Position numbers and translations under genes: made by a program. Shown piece after piece: positions 36,700 through 45,814 of a stretch of DNA of 64,000 bases (within the stretch, counting starts at the first letter, position 1; each line of letters begins with the position of its first letter). The stretch lies in NCBI RefSeq assembly GCF_002117915.1, contig NZ_BDJB01000008.1:372001-436000 (forward strand), in the 5' to 3' direction. Source of the DNA: Sphingomonas sp. TZW2008. GTDB taxonomy: Bacteria; Pseudomonadota; Alphaproteobacteria; Sphingomonadales; Sphingomonadaceae. Under the pieces are notes generated by a model. It was not told where the DNA came from, ran no database searches, and was given only the letters and a program-made list of their open reading frames with translations.

Positions 36700-36803
36700 G
36701 TCGAAAGCAACTCCTGTGTGGATGCGGCTGAGAACCAGTCAGCGACGCGCCCGTTCCGGAACCCGGCGAAGCGCCCGCGCATTTCGTATGGCCGAGGAGG
36801 TCG

Positions 36804-37820
36804 ATGGCGGTGGACGCGACAGAAATCGTTTATTGTGATGATGAAGAGCCCGGAATCACGCGGCGCAAGATGCGCCACGGCTGGGGCTATTTCGACGCTT
36901 CGGGCAAGCGGATTACCGATCGCGACGAGATCGACCGGCTAAACGCCATCGGACTGCCGCCGGCCTACCGCGACGCATGGTTCTGCCCAAATGCCAACGG
37001 CCACATCCAAGCGATCGGCTGGGACGAGAAGGGCCGAAAACAGTATCGCTATCACGCCGATTTCCGCGCCGCGCGTGAGGACGAAAAATACAATCTCTGC
37101 GCGGCGTTCGGCCGCGGGCTGCCCAAGCTGCGCGCCCGGATGGAGGCGGACCTCGCCACCCGCGGCCATACCAAGGAGAAGACGATTGCCGCGATCGTCA
37201 AGCTGCTCGACATCGGCCATCTGCGCGTCGGCAACGAGACCTACGCGCGCACCAACAAGAGTTTCGGCGTCACGACGCTGCGCGATCGCCACGCCGACAT
37301 CCGCGGCAAGACGCTGCGGCTGCAGTACAAGGCGAAATCGGGCAAGCTCAAGACGCTGACGATCACCGACGGCAGCCTCGCTCGCTTCGTCAAGAAATGC
37401 CAGGATCTGCCCGGCCAGAAACTGTTCCAGTACGTCGACGAGCATGGCGAGCCGCGCCCCGTCACCTCGTCGGACGTCAACGCCTATATCAAGGCAGCGA
37501 TGGGGTCTGATTTCACCGCCAAGCACTTCCGCACGTGGGGCGCGAGTGCGATCGCGTTCGAGGCGCTCGCGGGATCGAAGGCCAACCTCAGCCTCAAGAC
37601 GCTGTTGGCGCCGGTGACCGAACGGCTCGGCAACACACCCGCGATCGCGCGGAAATCCTATGTTCACCCGGCGCTCATCGCGTTGGTGAAAGAGGGGCAG
37701 GAGGCGTTTCGCACCGGCCTTTCGCTGCCGCGCTCGACGCGCTGGCTAAGCCGGGCGGAACGCGGGCTGATCGCCTTCCTCGAGACCGGCCAGTCGCCGG
37801 CGGAGCGCGAAGCGGCCTAA
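36804..37820 (+). CDS. Bacterial type IB DNA topoisomerase
   Basis: A 338-residue poxvirus-like topoisomerase IB that relaxes supercoils through a 3-prime phosphotyrosine. Catalytic residues can be placed: Arg in TNKSFGVTTLRDRH, Lys in LRLQYKAKSGK, Arg in TAKHFRTWGA and the Tyr in IARKSYVHP (about residue 286). The N-terminal domain has GWGYFDASGKRITDRDEIDRLNAIGLPPAYRDAWFCPNANGHIQAIG. Length is standard. ATG 36804 follows a CGAGGAGG ribosome binding site. Such enzymes are common but patchy in alphaproteobacteria. Confidence 0.94.
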   Translation: MAVDATEIVYCDDEEPGITRRKMRHGWGYFDASGKRITDRDEIDRLNAIGLPPAYRDAWFCPNANGHIQAIGWDEKGRKQYRYHADFRAAREDEKYNLCAAFGRGLPKLRARMEADLATRGHTKEKTIAAIVKLLDIGHLRVGNETYARTNKSFGVTTLRDRHADIRGKTLRLQYKAKSGKLKTLTITDGSLARFVKKCQDLPGQKLFQYVDEHGEPRPVTSSDVNAYIKAAMGSDFTAKHFRTWGASAIAFEALAGSKANLSLKTLLAPVTERLGNTPAIARKSYVHPALIALVKEGQEAFRTGLSLPRSTRWLSRAERGLIAFLETGQSPAEREAA

Positions 37821-37837
37821 CCGCGTAGAAAGAGACC

Positions 37838-39046
37838 ATGGCGACAAACAATACGGCCGCCCCGCTGCCGAAGATTTCGGCGGACGACGTGCAGCAGCAG
37901 GTCCACACCTTTTGGACCTCGAGCGCCGCGTGGATTAGCGAATATTGGCTTCAGGTGGCGATCGCGATCGCGGTCGGCACCGGTCTGTCGCTCGGGCTGC
38001 TGTGGCTACGCAGCCTCGGCCCCCGGCTCGCCAAGCGGTCCAGCTCCGGAACCGGGTGGACGGCGGTGATCGGCCGCGCGATCGAGCGCACCAGCACGTT
38101 CTTCATCATTATGGTCGCCGCGAAACTGGTCTCCGGCTACGCCGGCCCGCCGGCGATCGTCGCGACGACGATCGATTTCCTGTTCACCGTCGCCGCGGTG
38201 TTCCAGGCGGCGACGTGGGCGCGCGAGCTGATCCTCGGCGCGATCGAGCATCGCACCCGGTCGGAAAATTACTCGGGCGAAGCGCTGATGAACGCGATGG
38301 GGTTGATTCGCCTTCTCGTCACCATCGTCGTGTTCGCGATCGCACTCGTCGTCGTGCTCGACAATCTCGGCGTCAACGTGACTGGCCTCGTCGCCGGTCT
38401 CGGCGTGGGCGGCATCGCGATCGGCTTGGCCGCACAGGGCATCTTCGCCGATCTGTTCGCCGCGCTAGCGATCATCTTCGACCGCCCGTTCCGTCGCGGC
38501 GATGCGATCATGTACGATACGAGTTCGGGCACCGTCGAGGAGATCGGGCTCAAGTCGACGCGCATTCGCGGGATCAACGGCGAAGAGCGCATCATCTCGA
38601 ACAAGAACCTGCTCAACAAGGAAATCATCAACAACACGCAGCGCGATCGTCGGCGCACCAAGCTGCTGCTCGGGCTCGCCTACGAAACCGACCCCGACCT
38701 GCTCGACCGCGTACCCAATATCCTGAAGGAAGTGGTAGAGGCGCAGGCGCAGGTCTTCGTGCGCGCCGGCTTCGTCGCGTTCGGCGCATCGACCCTCGAT
38801 TTCGAGCTCGAATTCGACACGCCCTTCGCCGATTTCCAGCACGCCTACGACGCGCGGCACAAGGTCGGCATCGCCGTACTGCGCCGCTTCACCAGCGAGG
38901 GGATCAACCTCCCCTTTCCCATCCAGACGACCTATACCGCCGCGCCCGACGGCCGCCTCGTCATGCCCTATCCGGAGGTGCAGCCCGTTCACGAGGTGTG
39001 CGCGCCGCGCGAGCCGACACCGGGCGCCGCGTCGTCACAAGTTTAA
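37838..39046 (+). CDS. MscS-family mechanosensitive ion channel
   Basis: A 402-residue inner-membrane protein with four hydrophobic segments. The pore-lining helix reads VNVTGLVAGLGVGGIAIGLAAQGIFADLFAALAIIFDRPFRRGD. The beta domain continues with GTVEEIGLKSTRIRGINGEERIISNKNLLNKEIINN. The C-terminal domain (DTPFADFQHAYDARHKVGIAVLRRF) is typical of MscS-like channels that release solutes on osmotic downshock. It starts at ATG 37838, 17 bases after the topoisomerase stop, so the two are likely cotranscribed. Confidence 0.92.
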   Translation: MATNNTAAPLPKISADDVQQQVHTFWTSSAAWISEYWLQVAIAIAVGTGLSLGLLWLRSLGPRLAKRSSSGTGWTAVIGRAIERTSTFFIIMVAAKLVSGYAGPPAIVATTIDFLFTVAAVFQAATWARELILGAIEHRTRSENYSGEALMNAMGLIRLLVTIVVFAIALVVVLDNLGVNVTGLVAGLGVGGIAIGLAAQGIFADLFAALAIIFDRPFRRGDAIMYDTSSGTVEEIGLKSTRIRGINGEERIISNKNLLNKEIINNTQRDRRRTKLLLGLAYETDPDLLDRVPNILKEVVEAQAQVFVRAGFVAFGASTLDFELEFDTPFADFQHAYDARHKVGIAVLRRFTSEGINLPFPIQTTYTAAPDGRLVMPYPEVQPVHEVCAPREPTPGAASSQV

Positions 39047-39109
39047 GACGGAGGGTTATCGAGCGGCAAGGGCGAGCGCACGCTCAGCCGCTCAACCGGC
39101 CCGCATATC

Positions 39110-39460
39110 TCAGCGCGCGAACATCTTCGCCATGAACGCGCTCGCCGCCTGTCCTACAGCATCGGCCATCTGGTGCGGATCGACGCTGCCCCCAGCGCGC
39201 GCGCCGTCGGGCTTGGTGCCGGCTTGGCCGGGGCGCTCGGGCGCCGCATGCCCCCCGCTGCCCGCCCCGCGCGCCTGGCGCGCCGCGATCGCCGCTGCCG
39301 CCGTCGCCGCCATCGCGATGCCCGAAGCGAGCGCCTGGCGCCCGGCGGGGCTGTTCGCCTTCTCGATCAGCGCCTCGCCGGCGCGCCGCGCCTCCTTTGG
39401 CACCTTCACGCCGGCGATCTCCTTGGGAATGCGAAACCCCTTCTTGCCCTTCTTCGCCAT
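39110..39460 (-). CDS. Small basic/Ala-rich conserved hypothetical protein
   Basis: A 116-residue protein with a Lys-rich start (MAKKGKKGFRIPKEIAGVKVPKEARRAGEALIEK). An Ala-rich segment follows (GIAMAATAAAAIAARQARG), then a Gly/Pro linker and a C-terminal amphipathic piece (PHQMADAVGQAASAFMAKMFAR). It resembles short sphingomonad proteins with a single hydrophobic stretch, but no domain is known. ATG 39460 is preferred over the adjacent GTG 39463. It is divergent from arfB. Confidence 0.6.
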   Translation of the reverse strand: MAKKGKKGFRIPKEIAGVKVPKEARRAGEALIEKANSPAGRQALASGIAMAATAAAAIAARQARGAGSGGHAAPERPGQAGTKPDGARAGGSVDPHQMADAVGQAASAFMAKMFAR

Positions 39461-39569
39461 CACGTCCGTCCTCTAAGTGTATCGCAGATATAATACACGC
39501 CGCCCCGCCCGCAATAGCCGCGCGGCGCTGCGTCTTGCGCCCATGCGCCAAGTCGCCGCATGACGCGGC

Positions 39570-39992
<423 letters not shown>

Positions 39993-40065
39993 GGCGCGGA
40001 CGATAAGGTCACGCGACCCTGTCATCGGTGAGATGGATACCCGACCTGTAAGGTGACGGGCCCCG

Positions 40066-40716
40066 CTACTCGCCGAACCCAACCATGCTGAACCGTTCGG
40101 GCCACGGCGCTTCGGCCAGCACATCGGGCTTGCCGGGTCGCGGTACGACCAGCGTCGCGGCGTGAAGCATCATCCCCGCCTTGTCGGGCCGGCCATAGGT
40201 CGGATCACCAACTACCGGCACGCCCAGCCCTTCAAGCGCATGGACACGGATCTGGTGCGTGCGCCCGGTCGCCGGCCGGAACTCGACCAGCGCGCGGCCG
40301 TCGTGCACGCGGATCAGCCGCCATCCGGTGCGGGACGGCTTGCCAGCGGCGTCACGCGTCATCCGCCACCCCGCCGCCGCGGTCGATACCTTGCCCAGCG
40401 GCAGGTCGATCTCGCCCGCCTCGCCGTCAGGCACGCCGTCGAGGATCGCGAGATAGCGCTTCGTCACGGCGCCCGCCTCGAACGCCTGCTGCAGCCGCGC
40501 GTGCGCCTTGGGATTGCGCGACAGCAGCAAGCAGCCGCTGGTGTCGCGATCGAGCCGATGCACCGGGTGCGGCCAGCGCCGGAACCCGAAGGTCAGGTTG
40601 GACAGATGGTTTTCGAGGCTGATCGACCCGTCGCGCGGCGGATCGACCGGCAGCCCTGCGGGTTTGTCGATCACCAATGCCTCGCCGTCGAGGAAGAGAA
40701 CGCGGTCGCCGATCAT
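40066..40716 (-). CDS. RluA-family pseudouridine synthase
   Basis: A 216-residue pseudouridine synthase. The catalytic Asp is in the motif HPVHRLDRDTSGCLLLSRNPKAH, and the start has LFLDGEALVIDKPAGLPVDPPRDG. EFRPATGRTHQIRVHALEGLGVPVVGDPTYG closes the domain. There is no S4 domain, as in RluA/TruC-type single-domain enzymes, which modify 23S rRNA or tRNA. The target uridine is unknown. ATG 40716 is chosen by the start of homology; the open frame upstream is antisense to the next gene. It is divergent from the carboxypeptidase gene. Confidence 0.9.
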   Translation of the reverse strand: MIGDRVLFLDGEALVIDKPAGLPVDPPRDGSISLENHLSNLTFGFRRWPHPVHRLDRDTSGCLLLSRNPKAHARLQQAFEAGAVTKRYLAILDGVPDGEAGEIDLPLGKVSTAAAGWRMTRDAAGKPSRTGWRLIRVHDGRALVEFRPATGRTHQIRVHALEGLGVPVVGDPTYGRPDKAGMMLHAATLVVPRPGKPDVLAEAPWPERFSMVGFGE

Positions 40717-40764
40717 GCGATCGCCCTTGCCATCGTGCGGCGCCAGAGACCAGAGAGACGATTG

Positions 40765-41544
40765 ATGCGACGCTTGCCGCTCTACCTGCTTCTCGCCCTC
40801 GCGACGCCGGCGGAGGCGCAATTGTGCGACGGCGTCAGCGCACCGATCGGGCCGGACGGGCGCGCGCTCGGCCATTTTCCCTACGGCGATGCGGCGCCGG
40901 GCAGCCTGCTCGCCGTGCCGTCCGAATACGCCCTCGGCGAGTGCCGGCTGCGCCCCGAGGCACTGGCGGACCTGCGCCGGTTGATGGCCGCCGCCGCTGG
41001 TGATCCCGCGGTGCAGGGCCGGCTCTACGCGCTCTCGTGTCACCGCTCGCTCGAACGCCAGCAATCGACCTTCTGTCGCACCCGGCAGAGCGCGAGCGGG
41101 CTAGATCGCGCGATCTCCGCCGCCCCGCCAGGGCATAGCGAGCATGCGACGGGCTATGTGCTCGATTTCACCGTGCGCCCGGCCGACGGCTGCCCCGATG
41201 CGGAGGCGTGCATGGCCGCCAAGCCCGCCTTTCGCTGGCTCGCCGCCAACGCGTCCCGGTTCGGTTTCGAGATGTCGTTTCCGGCGAGCAACAAGCAGAA
41301 CGTGAAGTGGGAACCGTGGCATTGGCGCTGGGTCGGCACGTCGGCCGCCGCGCCCGGCGCGGCGCGCGCGCGCTTCGTGTTCGCCCGTGCGCGCGCGCTA
41401 TTTCCCGCCAACCCCGCGATCGATCCGGTCGTGCCGCACGTGACACCCCCGCCAGTCGTACGCACGATCGCGCCGCCGCCGGAAACGCCGAAGGAACGCC
41501 GCGCGCGCGAACGACGCGAGCGGAAGGAGCGGCGGGCGCGCTGA
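40765..41544 (+). CDS. D-alanyl-D-alanine carboxypeptidase (M15/VanY type)
   Basis: A 259-residue exported zinc peptidase that trims peptidoglycan stem peptides. The signal peptide is MRRLPLYLLLALATPAEA. Zinc-site features are SEHATGYVLDF (His and Asp) and KWEPWHWRWVG (His), with YALSCHRSLERQQSTFCRTRQ before them and several Cys that may pair. The tail is Pro-rich, then a strongly basic, low-complexity end (KERRARERRERKERRAR). ATG 40765 follows GAGAGACG. VanY-family members vary in substrate, so activity is by family. Confidence 0.88.
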   Translation: MRRLPLYLLLALATPAEAQLCDGVSAPIGPDGRALGHFPYGDAAPGSLLAVPSEYALGECRLRPEALADLRRLMAAAAGDPAVQGRLYALSCHRSLERQQSTFCRTRQSASGLDRAISAAPPGHSEHATGYVLDFTVRPADGCPDAEACMAAKPAFRWLAANASRFGFEMSFPASNKQNVKWEPWHWRWVGTSAAAPGAARARFVFARARALFPANPAIDPVVPHVTPPPVVRTIAPPPETPKERRARERRERKERRAR

Positions 41545-41565
41545 CACGCAGCCCGCCGTCACTGG

Positions 41566-42168
41566 TCAGGCGGAGAGCTTCGCCGCCGTCTCCGCGATCC
41601 GCTTGCCCTGGTAGCGCGCGCCGCCAAGATCGATGTCGCTCGGCTGACGGCTGCCGTCGCCGCCCGCGATCGTGCTCGCGCCATAGGGCGTGCCGCCATG
41701 CACCGCGTCGAGCGTCGTCTGATCCTGATAGCCATAGTCGAGCCCGACGATCGTCATGCCGAAGTGCATCAGGTTGGTGATGATCGAGAACAGCGTCACT
41801 TCCTGCCCGCCGTGCTGGCTCGCGGTCGAGGTGAAGGCACCGCCGACCTTGCCGTTGAGCGCACCCGTCGCCCACAGCCCGCCGGCCTGGTCGAAGAAGC
41901 TCGCCATCTGGCTCGGCATGCGACCGAAGCGCGTCGGCGCGCCGACGATGATCGCGTCATAATTCGGCAGCGCGTTCACGCCCTCGATCTCGGGATGCGA
42001 GTGATCGGGCTTGAAACCGGCCTTCTCGGCGACCTCCTTGGGCGCGGTCTCGGGAACGCGGCGGATATCGACCTCCGCGCCGCCCTGCCGCGCGCCTTCT
42101 GCGACCGCCTCCGCCATCTTGGCCAGGTGGCCGTAGGACGAGTAATAAAGCACCAGAACCTTTGCCAT
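41566..42168 (-). CDS. wrbA: NAD(P)H:quinone oxidoreductase WrbA
   Basis: A 200-residue flavodoxin-like FMN enzyme reducing quinones by two electrons. Family motifs are [25 protein letters not shown] (FMN phosphate loop), [22 protein letters not shown] and [17 protein letters not shown], then [20 protein letters not shown]. Length is standard. AGGAGGATTCAC supplies the ribosome binding site. It lies 48 bases after the pirin gene on the same strand, separated by a hairpin; both may answer to the LysR regulator. Confidence 0.95.
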   Translation of the reverse strand: MAKVLVLYYSSYGHLAKMAEAVAEGARQGGAEVDIRRVPETAPKEVAEKAGFKPDHSHPEIEGVNALPNYDAIIVGAPTRFGRMPSQMASFFDQAGGLWATGALNGKVGGAFTSTASQHGGQEVTLFSIITNLMHFGMTIVGLDYGYQDQTTLDAVHGGTPYGASTIAGGDGSRQPSDIDLGGARYQGKRIAETAAKLSA

Positions 42169-42187
42169 GTGAATCCTCCTAGGAAAC

Positions 42188-42210
42188 GCCGCCCGCCATG
42201 CGCGGGCGGC
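42188..42210 (-). terminator. Hairpin between pirin and wrbA
   Basis: A 9-base perfect stem (GCCGCCCGC / GCGGGCGGC) with a 5-base loop sits between the pirin stop and the wrbA ribosome binding site. It may partly terminate or process the pirin transcript, giving unequal expression of the two genes. No T-run is present. Confidence 0.4.
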
Positions 42211-42216
42211 CAGACG

Positions 42217-42930
42217 TCATTCCGCGTCGACCAGAACCAGCTCGGCGTCTTCGCGGGCTTCAATGATGTAGCTTCCACCAACGAGCGCGGCGCCGTCACG
42301 TGCCGTCAATTCCTCGCCATTGATCGAAATCGCGCCGGTCGCCGCCACCAGATAGGCATGGCGACCCGCCGCAACGTCGTAGCTGACGCGCTCGCCCGCC
42401 TTCAGCGTCGCGCCGAGCACGCGCGCGTCGGCGCGGATCGGCAGCGCATCGGTATCCTCCGCGAAGCCGCTGGCCAGCGCGACGAACCGACCGGAACGAT
42501 CGCCCTTGGGGAAGGGCTTCGCGCCCCAACTCGGACTGCCGCCCGTGGTGCGCGGCTCGATCCAGATCTGGAACAGCGTCGTTGGCTCGTTCTCGAGATT
42601 GTACTCGGCGTGGCGCACGCCCGTTCCGGCGCTCATCACCTGAACGTCGCCAGCACCGGTCCGCCCTTGATTGCCGAGCGAATCCTGATGCGTGATCGCG
42701 CCGCTGCGGACGTAGGTAATGATCTCCATGTCGCGATGCGGATGCGGGGGGAAGCCGTTCTGCGGCGCAACGGTATCGTCGTTCCACACACGGATCGCGC
42801 CCCATCCCATCCGCGCGGGATCATAGTAATTCGCAAAGCTGAAATGATGCCGCGCGTCGAGCCAGCCGTGGTCGGCATGGCCGAGGCTGTCGAACGGGCG
42901 TCGGTCGATGCGCGTACGGGTATCGGTCAT
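42217..42930 (-). CDS. Pirin family protein
   Basis: A 237-residue bicupin of the pirin family, iron-binding and in some members a quercetinase. The metal-site motif appears as PHPHRDMEIITYVRSGAITHQDSLGN, with AGDVQVMSAGTGVRHAEYN next and LFQIWIEP following. The C-terminal cupin is shorter (VLGATLKAGERVSYDVAAGRHAYLVAATG). ATG 42930. It is divergent from the LysR gene and is the likely target of it. Pirins are often linked to quinone or redox stress, in line with wrbA next door. Confidence 0.92.
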   Translation of the reverse strand: MTDTRTRIDRRPFDSLGHADHGWLDARHHFSFANYYDPARMGWGAIRVWNDDTVAPQNGFPPHPHRDMEIITYVRSGAITHQDSLGNQGRTGAGDVQVMSAGTGVRHAEYNLENEPTTLFQIWIEPRTTGGSPSWGAKPFPKGDRSGRFVALASGFAEDTDALPIRADARVLGATLKAGERVSYDVAAGRHAYLVAATGAISINGEELTARDGAALVGGSYIIEAREDAELVLVDAE

Positions 42931-42985
42931 CGCTGTGTCTCCAACTGTTGACCGGGAGATAGGACGGCGGCACCATCGCGAAAAC

Positions 42986-43011
42986 AGAAACGATTGAAAC
43001 GGATTGTTTCT
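42986..43011. promoter_or_regulatory. LysR-type operator candidate (26-base near-palindrome)
   Basis: AGAAACGATT-N6-GATTGTTTCT, in the 110 bases between pirin and lysR. The arms match at eight of ten positions, and the site fits the LysR T-N11-A pattern. It sits close to both promoters, so it could serve repression of the regulator and activation of pirin. The effector is unknown. Confidence 0.6.
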
Positions 43012-43040
43012 GGCGCTACCGGGAAATCGGAGGTTACTCG

Positions 43041-43928
43041 ATGCGCCTGCCCGATCTCGAAGCCTGGGCGATCTTCGCCACCGTCGCCGAACACCGCTCG
43101 TTCACCGCCGCCGCCGACTCGCTCGGGCTGAGCAAGGCGACCGTGTCGAAGGCGGTATCGCGCCTTGAGGCGGATCTCGGCCAGTCGCTGTTCCACCGCA
43201 CGTCACGCCGTCTCGCGTTGACCGAAGCGGGGCGCCCGCTCGCGGAGCATGCAGCGCAGATCCTCGCCACCGCGCAGGCGGCGGAGGAAGCCGCGCGCGA
43301 CGGCGCCGCCGCGCCCGCCGGCCGCATCCGCCTCGCCGCGCCAATGACGTTCGGCGTGTCGAATGTGGCGCCGCTGCTCAGCGATTTCCTCGCCGCGCAT
43401 CCGGGGATCGAGATCGAGCTGCACTTGTCCGACGCGCGGGTCGATATCGTCGCCGAAGGGTTCGACGTCGCGCTGCGCATCGCTGAGCTGCCCGACAGTT
43501 CCCTGCGTGCACGCCGGCTGTGCGCGATCCAGTCGCATCTCGTCGCCGCGCCGGCCTATCTCGCGCGCGCCGGCACCCCGACGCATCCCGGCCAGCTCGG
43601 CGATCACGCGCTGCTCGGCTATACCAATGTCACCGGGCCGTGGCGCTTCCGCGGGCCGGGCGGCGCGGAGGTGTCGGTCAAGGCGCAGGGGCCGCTGGCC
43701 GCGAACAGCGGCGACGCGTTGATGCCCGCGCTCGTCGCCGGGCTCGGCATCGCCCGCCTGCCCGCGTTCATTCTCGGCGACACGCTCGCCAGCGGCGCGG
43801 TCGTCGAGCTGCTGCCCGAGTGGCGGCCCGCCCCGATCGGGCTCCACCTGCTCACCCCGCCGAGCCCGCTGCGCCCGGCGCGCGTCGAGGCGCTGATCGC
43901 CTTCCTCGCCGAGCGGCTGCACGACTGA
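43041..43928 (+). CDS. LysR-family transcriptional regulator
   Basis: A 295-residue regulator. The N-terminal winged helix-turn-helix is clear (LEAWAIFATVAEHRSFTAAADSLGLSKATVSKAVSRLEADLGQSLFHRTSRRLALTEAG), with a LysR substrate-binding domain from about residue 90 (IRLAAPMTFGVSNVAPLLSDFLAAHPGIEIELHLSD). The form is that of the CrgA/AaeR group. It starts at ATG 43041 behind CGGAGG. It is divergent from pirin, with a near-palindromic operator between them, so it probably controls pirin and wrbA. The next gene, 44 bases on, may be in its operon. Confidence 0.93.
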   Translation: MRLPDLEAWAIFATVAEHRSFTAAADSLGLSKATVSKAVSRLEADLGQSLFHRTSRRLALTEAGRPLAEHAAQILATAQAAEEAARDGAAAPAGRIRLAAPMTFGVSNVAPLLSDFLAAHPGIEIELHLSDARVDIVAEGFDVALRIAELPDSSLRARRLCAIQSHLVAAPAYLARAGTPTHPGQLGDHALLGYTNVTGPWRFRGPGGAEVSVKAQGPLAANSGDALMPALVAGLGIARLPAFILGDTLASGAVVELLPEWRPAPIGLHLLTPPSPLRPARVEALIAFLAERLHD

Positions 43929-43972
43929 TCCAGGTCGTTGCCGCCCGCGCCCGCCACGCGCAAGACGACACG

Positions 43973-44557
43973 ATGACCAATGCCGCGATCCTCCTCATCG
44001 ATCTGCTCAACACGTTCGAGTTCACCGGCGGCGATCGGCTCAAGGAGGCGGTCGCGGAAATGACGGCACCGCTCGCCGCGCTGCGCCGAGAGGCGCGGGC
44101 GCAGGACGTGCCAGTGATCTTCGTCAACGACAATTACGGCCGCTGGCATGACGAGCCCAGCCAGCTGATCGACTATGCGATCGACAAGGGCGGCGAGACG
44201 GTGGCGGCGATCCGCCCCTTGCCCAGCGACTATTTCGTCATCAAGCCCGAATCGTCGGGGTTCTACGCCACTACACTACCCGCGCTGCTGCCGCGGCTCG
44301 GCGTGTCGCGGCTGGTGCTGTGTGGCGTCGCGTCGGACATCTGCGTGCTTTTCACGGCTGCCGACGCGCACATGCGCGAGTATGATCTGTGGGTGCCCGG
44401 CGATCTCGTCGCCTCTCCGCACGGCGAGCGCGGCGACTGGGCGCTTGACATGATGGCGAACGGCATGAGCGCCGAGGTTCGGCCCACGACCGACCTGACG
44501 CTCGCCGACTGGCTGGCAAGCGCGCCAAAGGTGGCGCCGGGCAGCCGCGCCGCGTGA
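43973..44557 (+). CDS. Isochorismatase-like cysteine hydrolase
   Basis: A 194-residue hydrolase of the isochorismatase superfamily. The catalytic triad Asp-Lys-Cys is visible in AILLIDLLNTFEF (Asp), FVIKPESSGFYATTL (Lys) and LVLCGVASDICVLFTAADAHMREYDLWVPGD (Cys in the ASDIC motif). Such enzymes hydrolyse isochorismate, nicotinamide or N-carbamoyl compounds; the substrate here is not evident. ATG 43973 matches the family start; the longer frame from 43520 overlaps lysR and is not coding. Confidence 0.87.
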   Translation: MTNAAILLIDLLNTFEFTGGDRLKEAVAEMTAPLAALRREARAQDVPVIFVNDNYGRWHDEPSQLIDYAIDKGGETVAAIRPLPSDYFVIKPESSGFYATTLPALLPRLGVSRLVLCGVASDICVLFTAADAHMREYDLWVPGDLVASPHGERGDWALDMMANGMSAEVRPTTDLTLADWLASAPKVAPGSRAA

Positions 44558-44624
44558 CCACCGCGGGCCAGCGATAGCACCGATCCCATTGCATCGCGCG
44601 GCGACTGTGCCACGGTCGCGCACG

Positions 44625-45719
44625 ATGAGCCGCCTGACTCCCGATGCCGACGACGCGCGGTACATCCGCCGCCTCTTCCTGACGATCGCGGTCGTCGCGC
44701 TGGCGGCAGCGATCTACTTCACCGGTGATCTCCTGATCCTCGCCTTCGGCTCCGTGCTGGGCGCGATCGTGATCCATGCGATCGCCGAAATCTACGAGAC
44801 GCGGGCGCGACTGTCCGATCGCGTCGCGCTCAGCTGCGCGATCGCCACCGTGCTGGCGCTGATCGGCTTCCTCGTCTGGCTGTTCGCGGTGGAATTCCGC
44901 ACCCAGGTCAACGTCCTCGTCACGCGGCTGCCGGGCATCATCGACCAGCTTGCCGACCAGATGTCGCAATCCCCGGTCGGCGCCAAGGTCGTCGATGCGG
45001 TGCGCGCCGCCTTCGCCGGCAGCCGCGTCGCGCAGGACATCGGCGGGCTGGCGGAGGGCGCGGGCCAGTTCATCCTCAACGCGCTGCTCGTCCTTGTCGG
45101 GGCGATCTTCTTCGCCGTCGACCCCAAGGTGTACGAACGCGGCTTCCTCCTGCTCATGCCGCCGTCGAAGCGCGCCGCCATGGAAGACGCGCTGATCGAT
45201 ACCGCCGCGACGTTGCGCCTGTGGCTGCGCGCGCAGCTCATCCAGATGACGACGATGGGCGTCCTGGTCGGCATCGGCCTGTGGCTCGTCGGCGTGCCGT
45301 CCGCGCCGGCGCTCGCGCTGCTCACCGGGATCAGCGAGTTCATTCCTTACGTCGGCCCCGTGGCCGCGATGATCCCCGCGATGGGCCTCGCCGCGACACA
45401 ATCGATCCATCACGTGCTGTGGACGGTCGGCGTGTTCGCGATCGTTCGCGTCGTGCAGACGAACTTCATCACGCCGTTCGTCACCAGCCGCGTCGTCGCC
45501 ATCCCCCCGGCGGTGACGCTGTTCGCGATCCTCGCGATCGGCGCGGTATTTGGCCTGTTCGGCCTGTTCTTCTCCGCCGCGCTGCTCGTCATGGTATTCA
45601 CGCTGGTGCGCAGCCTGTACCTGCGCGACACGCTGGGCGAGGACATCCCGCACAGCCGCCACCGGACCTTGTTCGACTCGGCCGGCACCCCCCGCGACTC
45701 GCCGATTAAGCTGGATTAA
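44625..45719 (+). CDS. AI-2E family transporter (PerM-like)
   Basis: A 364-residue membrane protein of the AI-2E/PerM family with about seven to eight helices. An N-terminal helix pair is followed by a soluble segment (residues 90-160, MSQSPVGAKVVDAVRAAF), then the conserved core IQMTTMGVLVGIGLWLVGVPSAPALALLTGISEFIPYVGPVAAMIPA and FITPFVTSRVVAIPPAVTLFAI. Substrates vary and are unknown here. ATG 44625 (MSRLTPDADD) is chosen over the longer frame. Its stop codon TAA lies inside the first half of a CtrA box for the next gene. Confidence 0.88.
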   Translation: MSRLTPDADDARYIRRLFLTIAVVALAAAIYFTGDLLILAFGSVLGAIVIHAIAEIYETRARLSDRVALSCAIATVLALIGFLVWLFAVEFRTQVNVLVTRLPGIIDQLADQMSQSPVGAKVVDAVRAAFAGSRVAQDIGGLAEGAGQFILNALLVLVGAIFFAVDPKVYERGFLLLMPPSKRAAMEDALIDTAATLRLWLRAQLIQMTTMGVLVGIGLWLVGVPSAPALALLTGISEFIPYVGPVAAMIPAMGLAATQSIHHVLWTVGVFAIVRVVQTNFITPFVTSRVVAIPPAVTLFAILAIGAVFGLFGLFFSAALLVMVFTLVRSLYLRDTLGEDIPHSRHRTLFDSAGTPRDSPIKLD

Positions 45720-45765
45720 TCCCTAATTAACCTTTTGCGTTCAGACATCGCTTGGTTAATGAATC
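45675..45765 (+). promoter_or_regulatory. ctrA promoter region: CtrA box and three GANTC sites
   Basis: TTAA-N7-TTAAC at 45716-45731 is an exact match to the CtrA-binding consensus, and a further TTAA at 45706-45709 lies six bases before it. GANTC, the CcrM methylation target, occurs at 45675-45679, 45696-45700 and 45761-45765. The region overlaps the end of the AI-2E gene. It indicates direct autoregulation of ctrA and methylation-linked timing, as in Caulobacter, by inference. Confidence 0.78.
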
Positions 45766-45814
45766 GGTTGGGGCGCTGGCGCAGGGAACGCGACGTCCAG
45801 ACAGGGGAAGACGC

